The translations under genes and the position numbers were made by a program. The notes beneath the pieces are model-generated. The model was not told the DNA's origin and did no database searches. It saw only the letters and a list, made by a program, of their open reading frames with translations. A DNA stretch of 64,000 nucleotides from UBA8514 sp034933685 (GTDB taxonomy: Bacteria; Bacillota; Clostridia; Lachnospirales; Anaerotignaceae): positions 1 through 64,000 of the forward strand of contig JAYFNB010000046.1 of NCBI GenBank assembly GCA_034933685.1, given 5' to 3'. Below are positions 62,650 to 64,000 of this stretch, piece by piece (position 1 is the first letter of the stretch; the number at the start of each line of letters is the position of its first letter).

Positions 62650-63780
62650 TTATTCTTCATCCCACTCAATAGTGTCTGATTCTGATTCTTCATCTGGTGA
62701 TTTAGAAGCCTCAACTACTGGTGCATCATTTAAGAAACCTGTTTGCGCTGCCTGCATTTCGCTTTTAATATCAATTCTCCAGCCAGTAAGTTTTGCTGAA
62801 AGACGTGCATTTTGTCCTTCTTTGCCAATGGCAAGTGAAAGTTGATGGTCAGGAACAACAATTTTTGCACTCTGATTATCAGCATCAATCTTAACCGCAA
62901 CTACCTTAGATGGGCTTAATGCCGAGGCAATAAACTCTTTAGGGTCTTCACTCCAATTAATTATGTCGATTTTCTCACCTTGAAGCTCACTTACAATTAC
63001 ATTTACCCTGTAACCATTTTGACCTACACATGCACCAACTGGGTCAATGCTATGGTCTTTGCTGTAAACTGCAATCTTGGTTCTTGAACCAGCTTCTCTG
63101 GCGATGCTTTTAATTTCAACAGTGCCGTCATGTACTTCAGGAACTTCCTGCTCAAAAAGGCGCTTTACAAGCTCTGGATGTGTTCTTGAAACATAAATTT
63201 GAGGGCCTTTTGTTGTTTGTTTAACTTCAACAATATATACTTTAATTCTGTCTCCAAAGGAGTATTCTTCTCCAGGAATTTGCTCATTCTGGGCAAGTAC
63301 AGCGTCAATTTTGCCAAGCTGAATAATAACATTTCTTTTTTCCATTCGCTGTACAATTCCTGTTACAATATCTTTCTCTTTAGTAATGTACTGGTTGTAA
63401 AGAATTTCTCTCTCTGCTTCACGGAATTTCTGCACAACAACCTGCTTAGCAGTCTGGGCTGAAATTCTACCAAAATCTTTTGGTGTTACAACCTCGTTGT
63501 AAATATCGCCAATTTTAAATCTTTTGTTGATTGCCTGAGCATCTTCAATAGAAATTTGAAGTGAATCGTCCTCAACATTTTCAACAACATCTTTTTGGGC
63601 AAATACATCTACTGCGCCAGTTTCTCTGTTAATTTCAACTTTAATATTCTGGGATGTTCCAAAGTTTTTTTTGCAAGCTGAAACTAGAGAGGTTTCAATT
63701 GCTTCAAATATAATTTCTTCATCAATCCCTTTTTCTTTCTTAATTTGTCTTAAAGCATCAATGAACTCCGCTTTATCCAT
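62650..63780 (-). CDS. nusA: Transcription termination/antitermination factor NusA
   Basis: This 376-residue RNA polymerase partner has an N-terminal domain, an S1 domain (DIVTGIVQRMEKRNVIIQLG), and KH1 and KH2 (DPVGACVGQNGYRVNVIVSEL; LAIGKEGQNARLSAKLTGWRIDI). A short acidic tail (ESESDTIEWDEE) replaces the repeats of the Escherichia coli protein. ATG follows AAGGAGGAG. Confidence 0.98.
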   Translation of the reverse strand: MDKAEFIDALRQIKKEKGIDEEIIFEAIETSLVSACKKNFGTSQNIKVEINRETGAVDVFAQKDVVENVEDDSLQISIEDAQAINKRFKIGDIYNEVVTPKDFGRISAQTAKQVVVQKFREAEREILYNQYITKEKDIVTGIVQRMEKRNVIIQLGKIDAVLAQNEQIPGEEYSFGDRIKVYIVEVKQTTKGPQIYVSRTHPELVKRLFEQEVPEVHDGTVEIKSIAREAGSRTKIAVYSKDHSIDPVGACVGQNGYRVNVIVSELQGEKIDIINWSEDPKEFIASALSPSKVVAVKIDADNQSAKIVVPDHQLSLAIGKEGQNARLSAKLTGWRIDIKSEMQAAQTGFLNDAPVVEASKSPDEESESDTIEWDEE

Positions 63781-63806
63781 TTTTCTTACTCCTCCTTAAC
63801 AAATGT

Positions 63807-64000
63807 TTAAAACAAAACTGCAAGACGGATAGAAGCAATGTCCTTTCTCTCAAAAGACACTTCCCTTCCGTCATCATCTATAATGGTAACAACAGTGCCT
63901 TCAAGTCCTTTAAGCTTGCCTTGAAATTCCTTTTGTTTGTCAATAGCTTTGTAAAGCTTAACATCAACAACCTCACTTGCATATTTTATAAAATCGGTAT
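63807..64000 (-). CDS. rimP: Ribosome maturation factor RimP (partial)
   Basis: The right edge cuts this gene; only the last 64 codons are present, ending at TAA (63809-63807). The visible part reads TDFIKYASEVVDVKLYK and ends FERKDIASIRLAVLF, which fits the C-terminal SH3-like domain of RimP, needed for 30S assembly. Its place directly before nusA is the universal one. The start lies beyond the window. Confidence 0.9.
   Translation of the reverse strand, partial: TDFIKYASEVVDVKLYKAIDKQKEFQGKLKGLEGTVVTIIDDDGREVSFERKDIASIRLAVLF

Overview
The window is a stretch of AT-rich chromosome from a Gram-positive anaerobe of the class Clostridia, probably in or near the Lachnospiraceae/Anaerotignaceae. 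This rests on PolC-type DNA polymerase III, the Firmicutes order rimP-nusA-ylxR-ylxQ-infB-rbfA-nrnA-truB-ribF-rpsO-pnp, the block pyrH-frr-uppS-cdsA-dxr-rseP-ispG-polC, a miaB/RicA-like/mutS/mutL/miaA cluster, a leucine T-box in front of leuS, strong AGGAGG ribosome sites and LL-diaminopimelate aminotransferase (dapL). The species cannot be read from the sequence. I see no tRNA, rRNA, insertion sequence, prophage or CRISPR array; almost everything is vertical housekeeping DNA.

Layout. 1-1.9 kb: yajC and tgt (minus). 2-12.9 kb: plus-strand genes: a THUMP RNA methyltransferase, a CDP-alcohol phosphatidyltransferase, a BlaI/M56 sensor pair with a possible leader peptide, an atypical amidase, an amino-acid permease, a TauE-type exporter and T-box-controlled leuS. 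13-14.6 kb: an IMP dehydrogenase whose key residues fall at the Tritrichomonas-type numbering. 14.6-26.6 kb: a minus-strand operon miaB-(RicA-like)-mutS-mutL-miaA-ynbB-(CmpB-like)-dacA, followed by a Crp/Fnr regulator. 26.6-27.0 kb: a duplicated, hairpin-ended intergenic cassette that codes for nothing obvious. 27-38.3 kb: a small unknown gene, then the polC-to-pyrH block read leftwards. 38.4-45.7 kb: a soluble PocR-domain chemoreceptor, a diguanylate cyclase, rmuC, a ComEC-like exported metallo-beta-lactamase-fold hydrolase, plsC and a secreted LysM esterase. 46-53.4 kb: proS (archaeal/eukaryotic type), a DUF6514-like protein, hflX, dapL, dapF, a DUF378 protein and an M16 protease. 53.4-64 kb: the translation operon from rimP (cut by the right edge) to pnp.

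How the genes work together. The right-hand operon supplies ribosome maturation, initiation and RNA turnover. The central block links nucleotide supply (pyrH), ribosome recycling, phospholipid and isoprenoid synthesis (cdsA, dxr, ispG, uppS), membrane proteolysis (rseP) and replication (polC). The mut/mia cluster couples mismatch repair to tRNA anticodon-loop modification. dapF and dapL make meso-diaminopimelate for lysine and peptidoglycan, which fits the nearby dacA and amidase.

Several start codons were moved from the longest open frame to sites with good ribosome-binding sequences. Notable cases are infB and truB (TTG), polC (GTG or TTG) and the phosphatidyltransferase, which may use ATA. 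The least explained signals are the twin hairpin cassette at 26652-26973, the 19-bp GCAA-loop hairpin at 15386-15427, the leader of the BlaI/M56 operon at 3839-3946, and the Cys-rich tail of the RicA-like protein.
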